A DNA stretch of 64,000 bases from assembly GCA_017354895.1 (NCBI GenBank), contig CP071499.1:3162001-3226000 (forward strand), read 5' to 3'. This DNA is from Podospora comata (taxonomy: Eukaryota; Ascomycota; Sordariomycetes; Sordariales; Podosporaceae). Under the pieces are notes generated by a model that was not told the origin of the DNA, searched no databases, and saw only the letters and a list, made by a program, of their open reading frames with translations. Position 1 is the stretch's first letter, and the number at the start of each line of letters is the position of its first letter. This document shows, piece by piece, positions 34,514 to 45,928 of the stretch. A program made the translations under genes and the position numbers.

Positions 34514-36785
34514 TCAAGAGTACTGAAAGTGGTGAGGGAATCCACCTCTGCCTCCGCGAGGTTGACCGCCACCGCCGTTGAAAGCGAAGCCACCACCTGG
34601 GAAGCCACCACCGCCGCCGCCTCCAAAGGGACCACCACCGCCCATCATGGAGAAGAGAATCTCGGGGTCAATGCCGCCGTGCATACCGCCGCCACCGCTG
34701 AACATGTCAGCCGGATCTTGCAGGTCAACGCCGCTGTCATAACGCTCACGCTTCCTATCATGCTGTTAGCAAACAAGCTTGGTTGTCAAATCCCGGGATA
34801 AAACTTACTGAGGATCACTCAGGTTCTCGTAAGCCTCGCTGATGTCCTTGAAGCGAGCCTCGGCTTGCGCATCTCCAGGGTTCTTGTCAGGATGGTGAAC
34901 AATGGCGAGCTTGCGGTACGCCTTCTTGATCTCTTGTTCGGTTGCCGTCTTCTCAATCCCCAAAATCTTGTAGTAATCCTTGCGCAGCGACTTCTTGAGC
35001 TCCAGCTCGGCTCTCCTAACCTCCTTGGCAACTGTTCTGTCCTCGGGATCGAGCTCGTGGATCGCCTTCCATTCCCGGACAGCCGCCTCCCACTTCTCGG
35101 CCAGCCCCAAAGCGTTGGCCTTGGTCTTGCGAGCCTTCAGATACGAAGGGTCGAGGCTGACAGCCTTCTCACAGTCGGCAATGGCCTCATCGTACTGCTT
35201 GAGCTTGATACGGCACAACGCCCGGTTTTGGTACAGCTTGGAGTTGGTGCCCTTGTTGGCGGGGTCAACCTCCAAAGCCTTGGTGTAGAGATCGAAAGCA
35301 GACTGCCACCTGCCGGCCTTGTACTCGCTGTTACCCTCCTCCTTCATCCTGTCGAGTTTCTGGACCACACGGAGCCACTTGATAGCGTCCCTGAAGTCGG
35401 GGTCGCAGTTAAGCGCCTGCCGGAAATGCTGGACAGCCTTGTCGTTCTCGCCAGTGGCATACAAAGCACGTCCACGCAGAACAAGAGCTTCAGGATCCCG
35501 GCTGTTGTTGCGGAGCAGGGACATGGCGATGTTCTGGGCCTCACCGAGAGAGTTGACGTCGCCCATCTTGAGAAGGGCCTCACCGCGCATCAGTTGCCAC
35601 TTTCTTGGCTTCAGAGCGCCCATACCAAGCAACTTTTCGGCCATGTCCAGAGGGTGCAAAACCATAGAAGCGGCGGTGCCATCCCTGAGCGCTGATTGAG
35701 CAGCTCTGATATGACGGAGCATCTCCTTGGCCGGGGCTGTGTCTTTGGCTGATGGTGCTGGCTGAATCCGGCTGAAGGTAGCGATAGCCTCCTCTGGCTG
35801 GCCGGTGCTGGTGTAGATACGAGCCAAGCGCAACAAAATCTTGATGTTGTGAGGGTCCAACTCAACGGCCTTCTTGCAGTCTTGCAAAGCCTCAGTCCAT
35901 CTGCACGCAGACATAAAAGCAGCAGCCCGGTTGCCCAGGTAGGTCGCCGAGTTTGGCTGAAGAACGACAGCTACACAGGGAAAAAAAAAAGCATTAGTCA
36001 CACCCGCATCTCGACCGAAAAAATTGCGTTTCAGTGTTTGTTGGTGACCCACCTTTGGTATAGAACTCAATAGCATGCTTGTAATCGCCGGCCTTGAAAA
36101 ACTTGTTGCCATCGTTCTTGAAAGACTCTGCCTGCTCAGCCTCTGATTGCACGGGGCTGGAAGGCGACGATCGATGAGGCGGGGGAGCGGGGACGGCCTC
36201 GTCAGCCGGAGTGGCAGCACCGTTTGTTGAGGCGTCTGTACCGTTGCTCAAAGGCACCGTGAAAGAGTTGGTGTGAGGAGGAGCGGTGGGCTTCTGCTGG
36301 CCAGAGGCAGCCGCAGCGGCGCCGCCATTCACGGGGTCCTTTTCGACGTCCATTGATTTTCTTTCGCTCAGGCCAGACAGCTCGGAAAAACGCTTGTTGC
36401 GCACCTCAGGAGGCAGGTTGAGGGGATGCTCTTCGGGGTCGATCTTCTTGCGGCGGAAGGACGACGAAGAGATGGGGTCGGTTGCGTGCCGGGCAGAAGA
36501 GCGGAAGGGTCTCGAGGATGAAGAAGATGAAGAAGGCGGCTTTGACTCGCGCGTGGGCGGCGACGTCGACCGGTGTGACTTTTTGGTCGGGGACCGGGAT
36601 GAGGATGTTTTGGGAGTGGGCGCCTTTGTGGGCGAGGGAGGGTGCTGCTGTTGCTGTTGCTGCTGCTGCTGCTGTTGGGACTCTTGGATGACGGTTTCGT
36701 AGTTTGGAGGAAGATCCTCGTAAGCGTACGGTTCCTCCTCGTCCGGGGAGTTGGGCTTCTTCGAGATTTTGGAGAAAAACTTCAT
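34514..36785 (-). CDS. TPR and DnaJ domain co-chaperone (DNAJC7/TPR2-like)
   Basis: Three exons, 36785-36053, 35970-34809 and 34754-34514, giving 711 aa. The start [20 protein letters not shown] was preferred to the upstream ATG at 36917. The first 220 residues are low complexity, with a polyGln run near 38-48 and Ser/Pro tracts. TPR repeats start at about 230 ([41 protein letters not shown]) and continue to about 570, with two TPR blocks as in DNAJC7. The J domain lies at about 575-640, with [35 protein letters not shown] (HPD present) and [15 protein letters not shown]. The tail is Gly/Phe-rich. DNAJC7-type proteins hand clients between Hsp90 and Hsp70 in the cytosol. Intron 2 has a CTAAC branch and a GATAG acceptor, the only one found that keeps the J-domain frame. 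Confidence 0.9.
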
Positions 36786-38239
36786 TTGCAGTGGGTTCCG
36801 CAGTGGCTTAACACTAAAAACCGTCTCACCCAAGGCCCTGATTGTGATACAGTAATTCTGCCGTTGGACCCAGTCACAAAAGACAGCAACAAAAAAGATG
36901 CTGGTGACTTTTGGCAAGCTGCACCCTTTGTATCAATGCAGCGGCATCAAGGCAAAAATAGGTGAATAGGCTGGCGGCAGGTACCGGGCGTCAAGGTACT
37001 CCTTTTTTTTTTTTTTGGCAGGTCGGCTCAAGGGCTGTGCGGTGCAGTTGCGGCGGTGGGCGGAAGGGCGCGGGGGGGGTTGAAGTGTGGGCGAAGCGGG
37101 AGTGTGGGAGCAGCCGTACAGTGAAGTTCTTCTGGTAGCTGGTGGAAAACGTGGGAACCAGGAGAATACAGAAGAAAGTGGAAAAGTCAAGAGGTCGGGG
37201 ATGGAGTCAAGGAGTCAAGGAGTCAAGGAGTCAGAGCCAAATGGTCTCTTCCAACTCCTGGTGGATTGATTGAAAGGGTTTAGATGATTTTCTCAGCCGT
37301 CCAAGCAAATCAAGCAAATCATGGACACATGGACGATGGAGCCCTCTCCTGTGCCCCGTTCGGGTCTCTTCCAATTCGAAGAGCCACAGGCAGAGCCAGG
37401 CATCAAGCTGGCTGGCTGGGGGCAAAAGCGAGCGTTGCTCTGGAAATTTGGGACACCAGCGAGACCAGCAACTGGACCAGTGATGCCATTCGTCAAGCAC
37501 CCCCAGCGATCTCCTGGTGAAAGACACCAAATGTCCAAGGCTGGTGCCCCGTTTGAGGAATATAAAATACAAATCACAACCGTAATAGGGGGGGTTGACA
37601 CACTAGTTCTCGAAGCTTCTGTGGGTCAGCCCGTCCGCAGTCGGCGGCTTTTCGCTGTAATGAGCGGTCAGTTGCAAGGCTGACGTCCGTATCTTCATCT
37701 CTCGATATCAAGATATCCATCAGTAGGTATCATCAGCCACTTCCCTTCTTTCTTTCTTTCCCCTCCCCTCCCCTCTCGGTACTTCTCGATACATAGTGCT
37801 ACAGTCAGAAATAAATATGCTCGTCCAACCCGGCCAGATTGGAGGGTTCATCCGCAAGCGCTTCCCGCGCCTTTTGGCGAACCGTCTGGGGAGCAATTTG
37901 TGACAGCCATCCAGCACAACCACACACACAACATTTTTTTTGGCAGAGGGTGACAATTTGGCAGTGTAGCAGTCCAAATGTGACGTTTGTTTAATTGGAC
38001 AATGAACAGCAAATTCCCCGCCCTCCAGAAGCGCCAAAACTACACACTACCGAGTATTACCTAGCTAAGTACCGAACACGGTACACTATGTATCCGTGGT
38101 ATCCTACGCATGCCGTTATCGTTACCCAATGTCCTCGCCGTTCCTGTTGACCATGATAACTGGACCCCACAAACGCCCCTGCGCCTGCAATCACTGGTTG
38201 GCCACCATTCGTCCTCTGGCACCACCACCTCGACACACA
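36786..38239. other. Spacer between TPR-DnaJ gene and myosin light chain gene
   Basis: About 1.45 kb, tandem orientation. It contains an 8-bp tandem repeat at 37203-37233, a poly-T run near 37005 and A/T-rich short tracts. No gene is visible. Confidence 0.5.
37203..37233. repeat. (GGAGTCAA)n tandem repeat, almost four copies
   Basis: Unit GGAGTCAA repeated 3.9 times without mismatch. Confidence 0.85.
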
Positions 38240-39093
38240 TTACGCCTCCTCTGAATCTTCCGACGCCCGTTCGCTGCCCGTGTTGTTTCCAACCACCGAG
38301 TTTACAAAATCCTGGTACCGGAATACTTCCCCCCGCTTGCCCAGCCCGCCACCCGTCTTGCTCTTGGTGAAGGCTCGACGGCTGGTGAAACCGTTGATTA
38401 CCTTTTCGACGTCTAGCGATGTCAACGGCTGCTGGCCCGGCTCGGGCGCCGTGTTGAGCAGCGCGTCCCGAAGCTCGGCCACGTCAATCTGCCCGCTATC
38501 GTCGTCGTCAAATGCCGAGAAAGCCGATAGGAGCTCGGCGCTGGGCGACAGAGCCGCCAGAGACCCTGCTATCGAGTTCATGAACAAAGCCATCGTCATT
38601 GTTTGTGGCGCCGAGGGAGGGAAGAATTGGGTGACCTCTGACGCGTTTGATGGAAGACCTTACACCATTGTTAGATGACTGTGCCAATTGGACCAGTACA
38701 ACGCCGCCTCTCACCCAATTGGTTCAACATATCCACGACATCCTCCCTATTCACAACACCATCGCTGTCTCTATCCAGAATCTGGAATCCCTCTCGCAAC
38801 GTTCTGACTTGCGACGGCTGTAATTGAGACATGGCGCTCCCGTGACCTACTGGGCCGGTCTTGGATGCTACAGGTCTGGGAGAAAGGCGAGCTTGTGGAG
38901 TTGGCAGTTCGCGACCCGGAGAGGCTCGTGAGGATTTGAAGTCTAGCACTGGGCTCGGGGGACCTGCTGTCTTTGTTGGCGATGCAGTGGGTGTGGTCTG
39001 ACGTAGTGTGTTGGGAGATCCTGGCGACACTGGGCGACGGAAAGGTGAAGTCCGGGGCGACCCATAGCCCAGCGGGGATGGTTTGAATGGCAT
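38240..39093 (-). CDS. Myosin II regulatory light chain (EF-hand, Rlc1-like)
   Basis: Two exons, 39093-38715 and 38658-38240, giving 265 aa. The first 100 residues are disordered and rich in Ser/Pro (several SP sites). An EF-hand pair core follows: LQPSQVRTLREGFQILDRDSDGVVNREDVVDML (canonical loop D-R-D-S-D-G-V-V-N-R-E-D), the NQLGLPSNASEVTQFF linker, and AFDDDDSGQIDVAELRDALL. It ends FRYQDFVNSVV and an acidic tail. This is the pattern of fungal regulatory light chains that bind the IQ motif of myosin II at the contractile ring. The N-terminal tail is longer than in yeast. An alternative start uses ATG at 39157 directly followed by an intron (39154-39097), adding Met-Ala. Calmodulin-like EF-hand proteins are the other possibility. 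Confidence 0.8.
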
Positions 39094-40286
39094 GGCCTGT
39101 GTCCTGATGTCAGTGGATTCAGATCCTGTCCTTGTCCCCACAATCGTCTCCTACCATCGTGATCTTGCAGAGATCTGTATCGACTTATTAGCGGTCAAAA
39201 ACGCAAGGGGAATAACCACCTCTTGGTTTGTTGTTTTTTGAGGGATGCGGTCAGCAATTGCCAACGGAGCAACAAGACGCGCCAATGGCCTTTGTCTGGA
39301 TCACTAATTTGAACAACAATAACGGCCAGAACAACTCACTTTCGGCGCCTCGAAATCAAGAATATCCCCCGGTCGCTTGTCTGGCTCTGAGTGGGTGATT
39401 GATGTCGTCACTGGAGATCAACGGTCTAGCCTTGGATGAAAGTTCGATGGCGGGGACAACAAAAAGTAAACAAAGTGACCAGACAACCACCAACAGTGTT
39501 ACATGGCCCGAGCGTTTCTGGAAGAGCAGTGGCAGGGACCCTGGAAAAGATGGTGCGGGGCCATTTTCCAGTGACCTGTTTCTGCTTGCCGCGCGGGCAT
39601 CGTGTTTCAAGGCCCCCCAAAGACGCATGGGATGTACAGGGGGGAAAGGGGGACCCCTCACCTTTCAGCTGGTCTCTGCGTCGATATCGATAACAGACCC
39701 CTGTCAGGAGGTAGGTTAGCTGGAGAGAGGAAGACATCTCAAGAAAAGGTAGACATACACGCAAATGCAGGTTTCGGCAGTCTGCCTTTGCATTGCACAG
39801 CGGTAGACACGCGGGCAGCCGCATTAATCCCGGGAGCCAAGATCCAAGCCGTCGAGGGAAAGTCGGAGACCGGAGCCAAGTCACGGTCACCGTTTCCACC
39901 GCCCGATACCATACCTTATCCAATATCCAGCAACGCTACTCCGTACCATTAGGATCCTCCCCGACTCAGAATCCTCCTCTTGTTGTTGTAAGACAACACG
40001 ATAGCACAGGCCCGGCGCCGACCTTTAATAGAAACAATAATAGGTACAGATCCACGACCACAACCGCGGGGCACCCGGTGTCGATCTGTGCTCAGCTACC
40101 AACATACAACGGGGTACAAGCGCCAATTCGATGTGATCGAGTTCTCGGATCAATTGACACCACTCCACAAACCGATAGCTTGGATCGGGTCGCAAAGCAG
40201 TGTGTACCACCCGCACCCAGGATAGGATACTTGGAAGGATTTCGTGGGAATAAGGGGGCGGCAAACAAAAATCCAACACTCGAGAA
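39094..40286. promoter_or_regulatory. Divergent spacer between light chain gene and AFI1
   Basis: About 1.2 kb with no convincing gene on either strand. It must hold both promoters and leaders. Confidence 0.45.
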
Positions 40287-43001
40287 ATGGCATCGGCCGA
40301 ACAACCGTTGCCCTATGCCCCGAGAACAAGCAGCATATCCGCGTTTGTAGAGGCCCCCCCCAGCGACTCCTACCGCCGATCATCTTCGTCCGTCCCGACG
40401 TCCAAGTTCGCCGCCGACATGTCTCAACCTCCCCCGCGCCCCGCTCGCTCCCCGCTACCCCATGGTTTCAATCCCGCCGACATGGACCGCCTATCTGACC
40501 CAAATGTCAAGGACAAGATCGTTTCAACCGGCACCAACCCCTCGTCGCAGCACAGCTCTCTCTCGGTGTCCCTTCCAAAAGTACGCCATGACCCGTCTTT
40601 GCGCCGGGCGCGCAAGCCGCGCTCTCAATACCCAAGGAGTAGCACCGAGAGCCACGTCGAGTACATCCTGGTCGCTTCGTTCGATATCGATAGGGGGCCG
40701 ATCATGGAGCACCAGTATCCTGTCGCTATCACTGGAGATGAACATATGCTTGCGGAACTGATGCTTCCGGATCAGGCTCACGTCAGAAATCAGGATTGGA
40801 CAGTTTTCTTTCTTCACAAAGATAGCAGCCAGGAAGAGGACGATGCTGAACGGCAGGCCAAAGAAAGTAGGCGAGTCCGGAGACGGCGCAGACGGGACCG
40901 GGCAAAGGGGATAATACATGAATCGGATGATGAGGACGACGGTGGTGAGGAGGACCTGGACGATGACGACGACGACTGGGATGATGATGTGTCAACCGAT
41001 GAGGAGCCAGAAGGCGGCGAGGGACCGCCGTTGGTCTATGTGTTGAACTTGGTCAATACCAAGCAGGACAAAACGGTCAAGAGAGGTGCCGTGGTCAAGG
41101 CTATGGCTATTTGCACGCGGCATCCATTTCTTCACATATACAAGGTGAGATCTGACCAGGTGAATTCTCACGGCGTACATACTTACATTTCACTCCACAG
41201 CCCCTATTACTACTCGCTCTAGAAGAGTACTTCAAATCACCAGTACCAGAAACACTATCCATGTTGTTCAACGCCGTCAACGAAATGGACCTTTCCCTCA
41301 TGCCAAAGCTCAGCCTGCTGGAAAGACACCTGCTCCAAGCCAGCGATAACAAGGACCTATTCGTCGAAAAGTTTGAGCGCATGATCCAAGCCCGCATCTC
41401 GGAAGAAACAGCAGAAGACGTGGCAGACCAGCCCTTTGACGCCAGTCGCAGCCCCCCAAAACGACCAGGTATCTTCCGCTCAGGCACGAAATCCTACATT
41501 GAAACTCACACGGGCGCCTACGCCGTGCCGCGGGACACTCACGAATTCGAAAGCAAAGTCATGTACAAAGGCATCCCCATCCCGATCAAAGTCCCCGTCG
41601 CCGTCATGCCCGAGACGGTCGGTGACTTCTCCCTGATCAAACTAATCCAAAACTTTTCGGACTCCCACGCCAAATCCCCCCAAACCTTTGCCCTTCATCC
41701 TCACCTAACCACCAACGGCCCGACAACCCACCCGATCATCGTCCTGGCCAATGCTCTGCTGACCCAAAAGAGAGTCATCTTCCTCGGCCACAACATGCCC
41801 TCGGGCGAAGTAGCCGAGGCCGTCCTAGCCGCCTGCGCGTTGGTATCAGGGGGGTTGCTCAGGGGCTTCACCCGGCACGCGTTTCCCTACACGGACCTGA
41901 CCAAGATTGATGACCTGCTCAACGTGCCCGGGTTCATCGCCGGGGTGACGAACCCCACGTTTGAGCACCACCCGGAGTGGTGGGATTTGCTGTGCGACAT
42001 TCCCTCGGGCAAGATGAAGATCTCGTCCAAGATTGAGTCGGCGCCCATCACGGAGGGGTTGGTGTACTTTCAGCAGCAGAACCCGGCGTACGCGAACTTC
42101 ATCAACGGGGCGTCGGCCGGGTCGGGGAGCGCGGCTGCGGCGGGGCAGCAGACGGGGGATTTGACGGGGGATGCGGCGTTCATGGCGGATATACTGAGGT
42201 GTATTGCCAACCGGTCGGGGGAGAGGGTGGTGAGGGCGAAGTGGAGGGAGTGGGTGCTCAAGTTTACGAGGATCGCGGCGGCGTTTGAGGAGACGGTTTT
42301 CGGGGCTAGTGCGCTTTATATCGGGAGTGATGGGGATGGGGATGGTGGTGGAGGGGGGGGTGATGGGAACCTGGGGCAGGCGGCGATGGGGCATGGGTAC
42401 GTATGGGCCGATGAGGCGACTAAAGCAAAAGAGCTGGCGGGGAATGTGACCAGGATTGAGGGGTGGCGGAATACTAGGAGTTACTATTCGTTTATCCAGG
42501 TTTGTCTAACGCTTCTTTTCATTGGAAAGGGGGAATGGGGTTGCTAATGCGGGAGACAATTAGGACGTCGCTCAGTCATACACGGTCCGCCCGCTCAAGG
42601 GTTTGGATTTGGCACACATGCACGATCGGTTGCGGACGCAGAAGCTGACTCCCCAGCAGAGCAAGGAGATTTTTGAGGCGCTTTACAACTATGTCTGGTC
42701 TTATGACGAGATTTGTTTGCTGCTGAGTGTTGCGCCGGAGTCTCACGCAGGGCTGTTTTATATTGCCTTGGGACTGTTCCACAAGGATAGGGACGTGAGG
42801 GTCAAGACGGCCGAGTTGCTGGATAGGATTGCTGAGCATGAGGCGGGCCAGCATTGGTGGAGGAGCCTGAGCCGGTTTGAGAAGCTGGCGTATGTGAGGA
42901 TTAAGAAGGAGGTTGAGCAGGAGGGGAGAGGGGGGAGGGAGGGGGGCGTGGTGAGTCCTGTTGATAGCAAGAGGGTTAGCTCTGGGAGAAGGGTGATATA
43001 A
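40287..43001 (+). CDS. Afi1-like Arf3-docking / polarity-axis protein (DENN-type)
   Basis: Three exons, 40287-41144, 41201-42499 and 42564-43001, giving 864 aa. A disordered start (about 1-120) precedes the Afi1 docking domain: [36 protein letters not shown] and [11 protein letters not shown] long basic then acidic insert follows, then [21 protein letters not shown]. Exon 2 contains the SPA (stabilisation of polarity axis) region: [55 protein letters not shown], and [10 protein letters not shown]. In yeast Afi1 is a polarised membrane adaptor for Arf3 and belongs to the tripartite DENN superfamily. Both introns are phase 0. The second has a weak GTTTGT donor but a good TGCTAAT branch. Codons shift from C-ending to G-ending near 42.0 kb. 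Confidence 0.88.
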
Positions 43002-43467
43002 GGACATTGTAATTAGGGGGTTGGTTTCAAGAGGTTTGAAATGATACGATTGTTGGAGATGTTAAGGAAGTTATCATGATGAAGCCCCCTCCCTGGGCTT
43101 TATCTTGTCAGACTATACAGTTGGAATCGTTGCTAGAGGTGCATGTCTTGCAGAGCCCCAAAGGTGGCTGGCTATGATTCGGCATTCGGGATCTGTTTTG
43201 TTCCCACAAGAGAGCTTGGCTTGCAATGACGGCATGGCACACGCATGGCACCGCATGGCAAAAGTGTGTTCCACCCTCTCGTCTTTTACCCCTCGCGGCA
43301 GTCGATAAAGGTGGGGTTTCTCCTGTCACCCATTTACGTCTCTTGCTTAACAGCAATTACCATGACGAAAGTCAAATTGGGGAATAACAAGGGCGGGGTA
43401 GCAGCTGATAAAGGGGGGATTTATTGACCAAAACTTATCTCCATAGCGGTCTTTAATAACAACTCTC
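43002..43467. other. Spacer between AFI1 and S-formylglutathione hydrolase gene
   Basis: About 465 bp; 3' flank of AFI1 and promoter of the next gene. No coding sequence is seen. Confidence 0.5.
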
Positions 43468-44442
43468 ATGTCCCTCGTCTCGACTCTCACCCGTCGTCAA
43501 CTCACTCGTCAAGTCCCCCAACTTACTCACACCATCACCCGTTCCTTCACCACCACCGTCAAAATGGCCCTCGAAATCAAAGCCGAAATCACCACCTTCA
43601 ACGGCAAGCTCTACAAGCTCACCCACCCCTCCACCACAACCTCAACCCCCATGTCCCTAAACCTCTTCATCCCCCCCTCCGCCCTCTCCAAAACCACCCC
43701 CGCCCCCGTATTAATCTACCTCTCGGGCCTGACCTGCTCCCCGGAAAACTGCACGGAAAAAGGCTTCTTCCAACACCGCGCCTCCCAGCTCGGCCTAGCC
43801 CTCGTCTACCCCGACACCTCCCCCCGCGGCCTCTCCATCCCGGGGCAATCTGACTCCTGGGACTTTGGCGAGGCGGCATCCTTCTACCTCGACGCCACTG
43901 CCGATCCCTGGAAGGAAAACTACAAGATGGAAACTTACATCACCACCGAACTCCCCTCCGTCCTCTTTTCCTCCCCCCAGCTCGGTCCCTACCTTGATAA
44001 GGAACGAGTCTCCATCACGGGTCACAGCATGGGCGGACACGGGGCGTTAACCCTCTACCTCAAGCACCAAGACAAATACAAATCTGTCAGTGCCTTCGCC
44101 CCGATTGCAAACCCGACAAGGTGTCCCTGGGGGGAAAAGGCGTTCAAGGGGTACCTAGCCGGTGGACTCGAGGAAGGCAAGAAGCACGACGCCGTCGAGT
44201 TGTTGAGATCGGGGATTTGGAAGGGGGGTGACCTCAAAGCCCTCGTCGATGTTGGCACCGGGGACAATTTCTACAAGAATGGGCAGCTGCTTCCCGAGAA
44301 TCTGGAGGCGGTGGTCAAGGAGATGGGGTTGGAGGGGTTGAAGGTGAGGTATCATGAGGGCTATGATCACAGTTATTACTTTATGGCGAGTTTTAGTGGG
44401 GAGCATGTTGAGCATGCGGCGAGGCATCTTGGGTTGCTTTGA
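43468..44442 (+). CDS. S-formylglutathione hydrolase (esterase D family)
   Basis: A single exon, 324 aa from the first ATG or 292 aa from the ATG at 43564. The enzyme hydrolyses S-formylglutathione to formate and glutathione, the second step of formaldehyde detoxification. The short form begins MALEIKAEI. Motifs are YLSGLTCSPENCTEKGFFQ (oxyanion loop and catalytic-region Cys), YPDTSPRG, and the nucleophile elbow GHSMGGHGAL (Ser near residue 155 of the short form). The acid is in DVGTGDNF and the His in HEGYDHSYYF. The 32-residue extension (starting MSLVSTLTRRQLTR) has five Arg and one Lys, no acidic residue, and an RSF/T end, like a mitochondrial presequence. The second ATG has the stronger context (AAAATGGCC). 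The two starts could give mitochondrial and cytosolic forms. Confidence 0.93.
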   Translation: MSLVSTLTRRQLTRQVPQLTHTITRSFTTTVKMALEIKAEITTFNGKLYKLTHPSTTTSTPMSLNLFIPPSALSKTTPAPVLIYLSGLTCSPENCTEKGFFQHRASQLGLALVYPDTSPRGLSIPGQSDSWDFGEAASFYLDATADPWKENYKMETYITTELPSVLFSSPQLGPYLDKERVSITGHSMGGHGALTLYLKHQDKYKSVSAFAPIANPTRCPWGEKAFKGYLAGGLEEGKKHDAVELLRSGIWKGGDLKALVDVGTGDNFYKNGQLLPENLEAVVKEMGLEGLKVRYHEGYDHSYYFMASFSGEHVEHAARHLGLL

Positions 44443-44705
44443 AGGGGAGAAAAAGGGTGGGGGGGGTTATGTATTGTATTTTGAAAGCAGGCAGGCAGGT
44501 TAAAATTCATGGCAAGCTATGATGGGGTTATTCGGGATTTGTACACTTTTGATTATCAAAACAGTGATCTATTCTGCTGTTTGCTTTTCTGCGTATTGAT
44601 GCTGTGAGGATTGCGTCTGACTACCAATACAGCTTGTGATTGACAAGAAGCCTCTCTTCCTGCGACAGGTTCGTAACCCAGCCAACGACAGCCCCCCTTC
44701 TCAGA

Positions 44706-45237
44706 TCACTTCAAAAGACAATCAAACGAAGTAATAAACCGGTCCCAGCTCACGGCCGTGAGGTTGTACCGGTGGGGATAGTCAGAGTCGACAGGTCCCA
44801 TGGTGCAACCCTCAGGTGAGGTGCAAATGCCGCCGCAGACCTTGCTATATTCTTGTCAACATATATCCTGCCTCATTTAAAAAAAATTTTAAAAAAAAAT
44901 AAATAAAAGTAAAAAGAGACTCACAGGTAAGGATAACAAAAGAAATTACCGGGGTCTGGTGCAAAGGTGGCGGCGTTGTTCCGAAGACCGTCGGGGAGGT
45001 TGTAGCACTTGTTGAGTTGGTAGGTTTCGTGGGTGCAGACGCCGGTGGCGTTGGGGTTGGTGCAGATTAGGACCTGGACCAAATCAGCTATGAGGGGGTG
45101 ATGATGGGAAAGGAAGGGAGGGAACTTACGCCGCCGATGGAACGCCGTGGTTTGGGGTGGGCGTCCAGGGGGTTTGCTTGGGTGGTCATAAGGAAGAGAC
45201 CGAGGAGGAAGATGGCGAGTTTGGGGAGGGGAGACAT
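44706..45237 (-). CDS. Small secreted cysteine-rich protein
   Basis: Three exons, 45237-45130, 45073-44925 and 44844-44706, giving 131 aa. The start is MSPLPKLAIFLLGLFLMTTQANP, a clear signal peptide. The mature part has eight cysteines, in ICTNP, GVCTHE, KCYNL, FCYPYL, KVCGG, GICTSPE, GCTMG and FDCLLK, enough for four disulfides. There are possible N-glycosylation sites at NAT and NLT. Both introns are short (56 and 80 nt) with GTAAGT and GTGAGT donors, and all phases agree. I do not recognise a named family; small secreted proteins of this form in fungi include effectors, antimicrobial and adhesion proteins. The upstream in-frame ATG at 45339 would bury the signal peptide, so 45237 was chosen. 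Confidence 0.78.
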
Positions 45238-45928
45238 GTTAGCTGTGATGGCGGTTGTGTGTGCGTGGTTGGTGGCTGGGTAAGAGAGAGTGGAAGGGTG
45301 GTATGGTGTGCTGTTCGGTAGCCTTTGTTTGGTGGACATCTAGAAGCTGAATAGTTGATTCTCTCGAATGGTCAGGCGGGCGAATCGTCCGAGTTCGGAT
45401 GGCAGATGTGGAAGGCGCATTTTGATAGAACAGCCGCCTTCAACAAACGTCATGGCATTCCAGTGGTGGCAGTGACGTGGTGACGGGTGGCACCAGAAGG
45501 CAGGGTGTTGACTCCGGGTGTGCGGCTCTGTGCGAGGTTAGGTCAGGGAAGCGAGCTTGTGGGCTGCCTCGGATTGTTTGCTGGATTAGGGGTTGATTGT
45601 TTCACGGAATGGCGGCCTTGTTTGGCGAGTATCTGGTGTTCTGTTTTGCATCACGGGAGGGAACCTGAGTAGGAGGGAGACGCAGGAAGCTTGTAGAGTA
45701 GAGCTCACTGCTTGTCGAGGTTGAAATAGACTGCGAGAGGGCTTTCAAAAGAAGGACGATATCTCAAACAATCTGGTGAGCACCTGGCAAGTCAAGAAGG
45801 TATCTAGAGCCCGTTCCACATATTCTACAAAATTCAGCGTGGGTTTTTGACAAAATCAAATCCACCACAGAGGAAAGAAATAAACAGCAATTCCCACCAT
45901 AACATACATACATTCTACTCCCGTTCCA
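45238..45928. other. Spacer between secreted-protein gene and GPI10 stop
   Basis: About 690 bp holding the promoter of the secreted-protein gene and the 3' flank of GPI10. No gene is seen. Confidence 0.5.

Noticed and set aside
34239-34526. Plus-strand 95-codon open frame
   Set aside because: It is the complement of the extension after the TPR-DnaJ stop, Ser/Ala/Leu biased as expected for an antisense frame.
36286-36702. Cys- and Leu-rich plus-strand frames
   Set aside because: Antisense to the poly-Gln and Ser/Pro region of the TPR-DnaJ gene.
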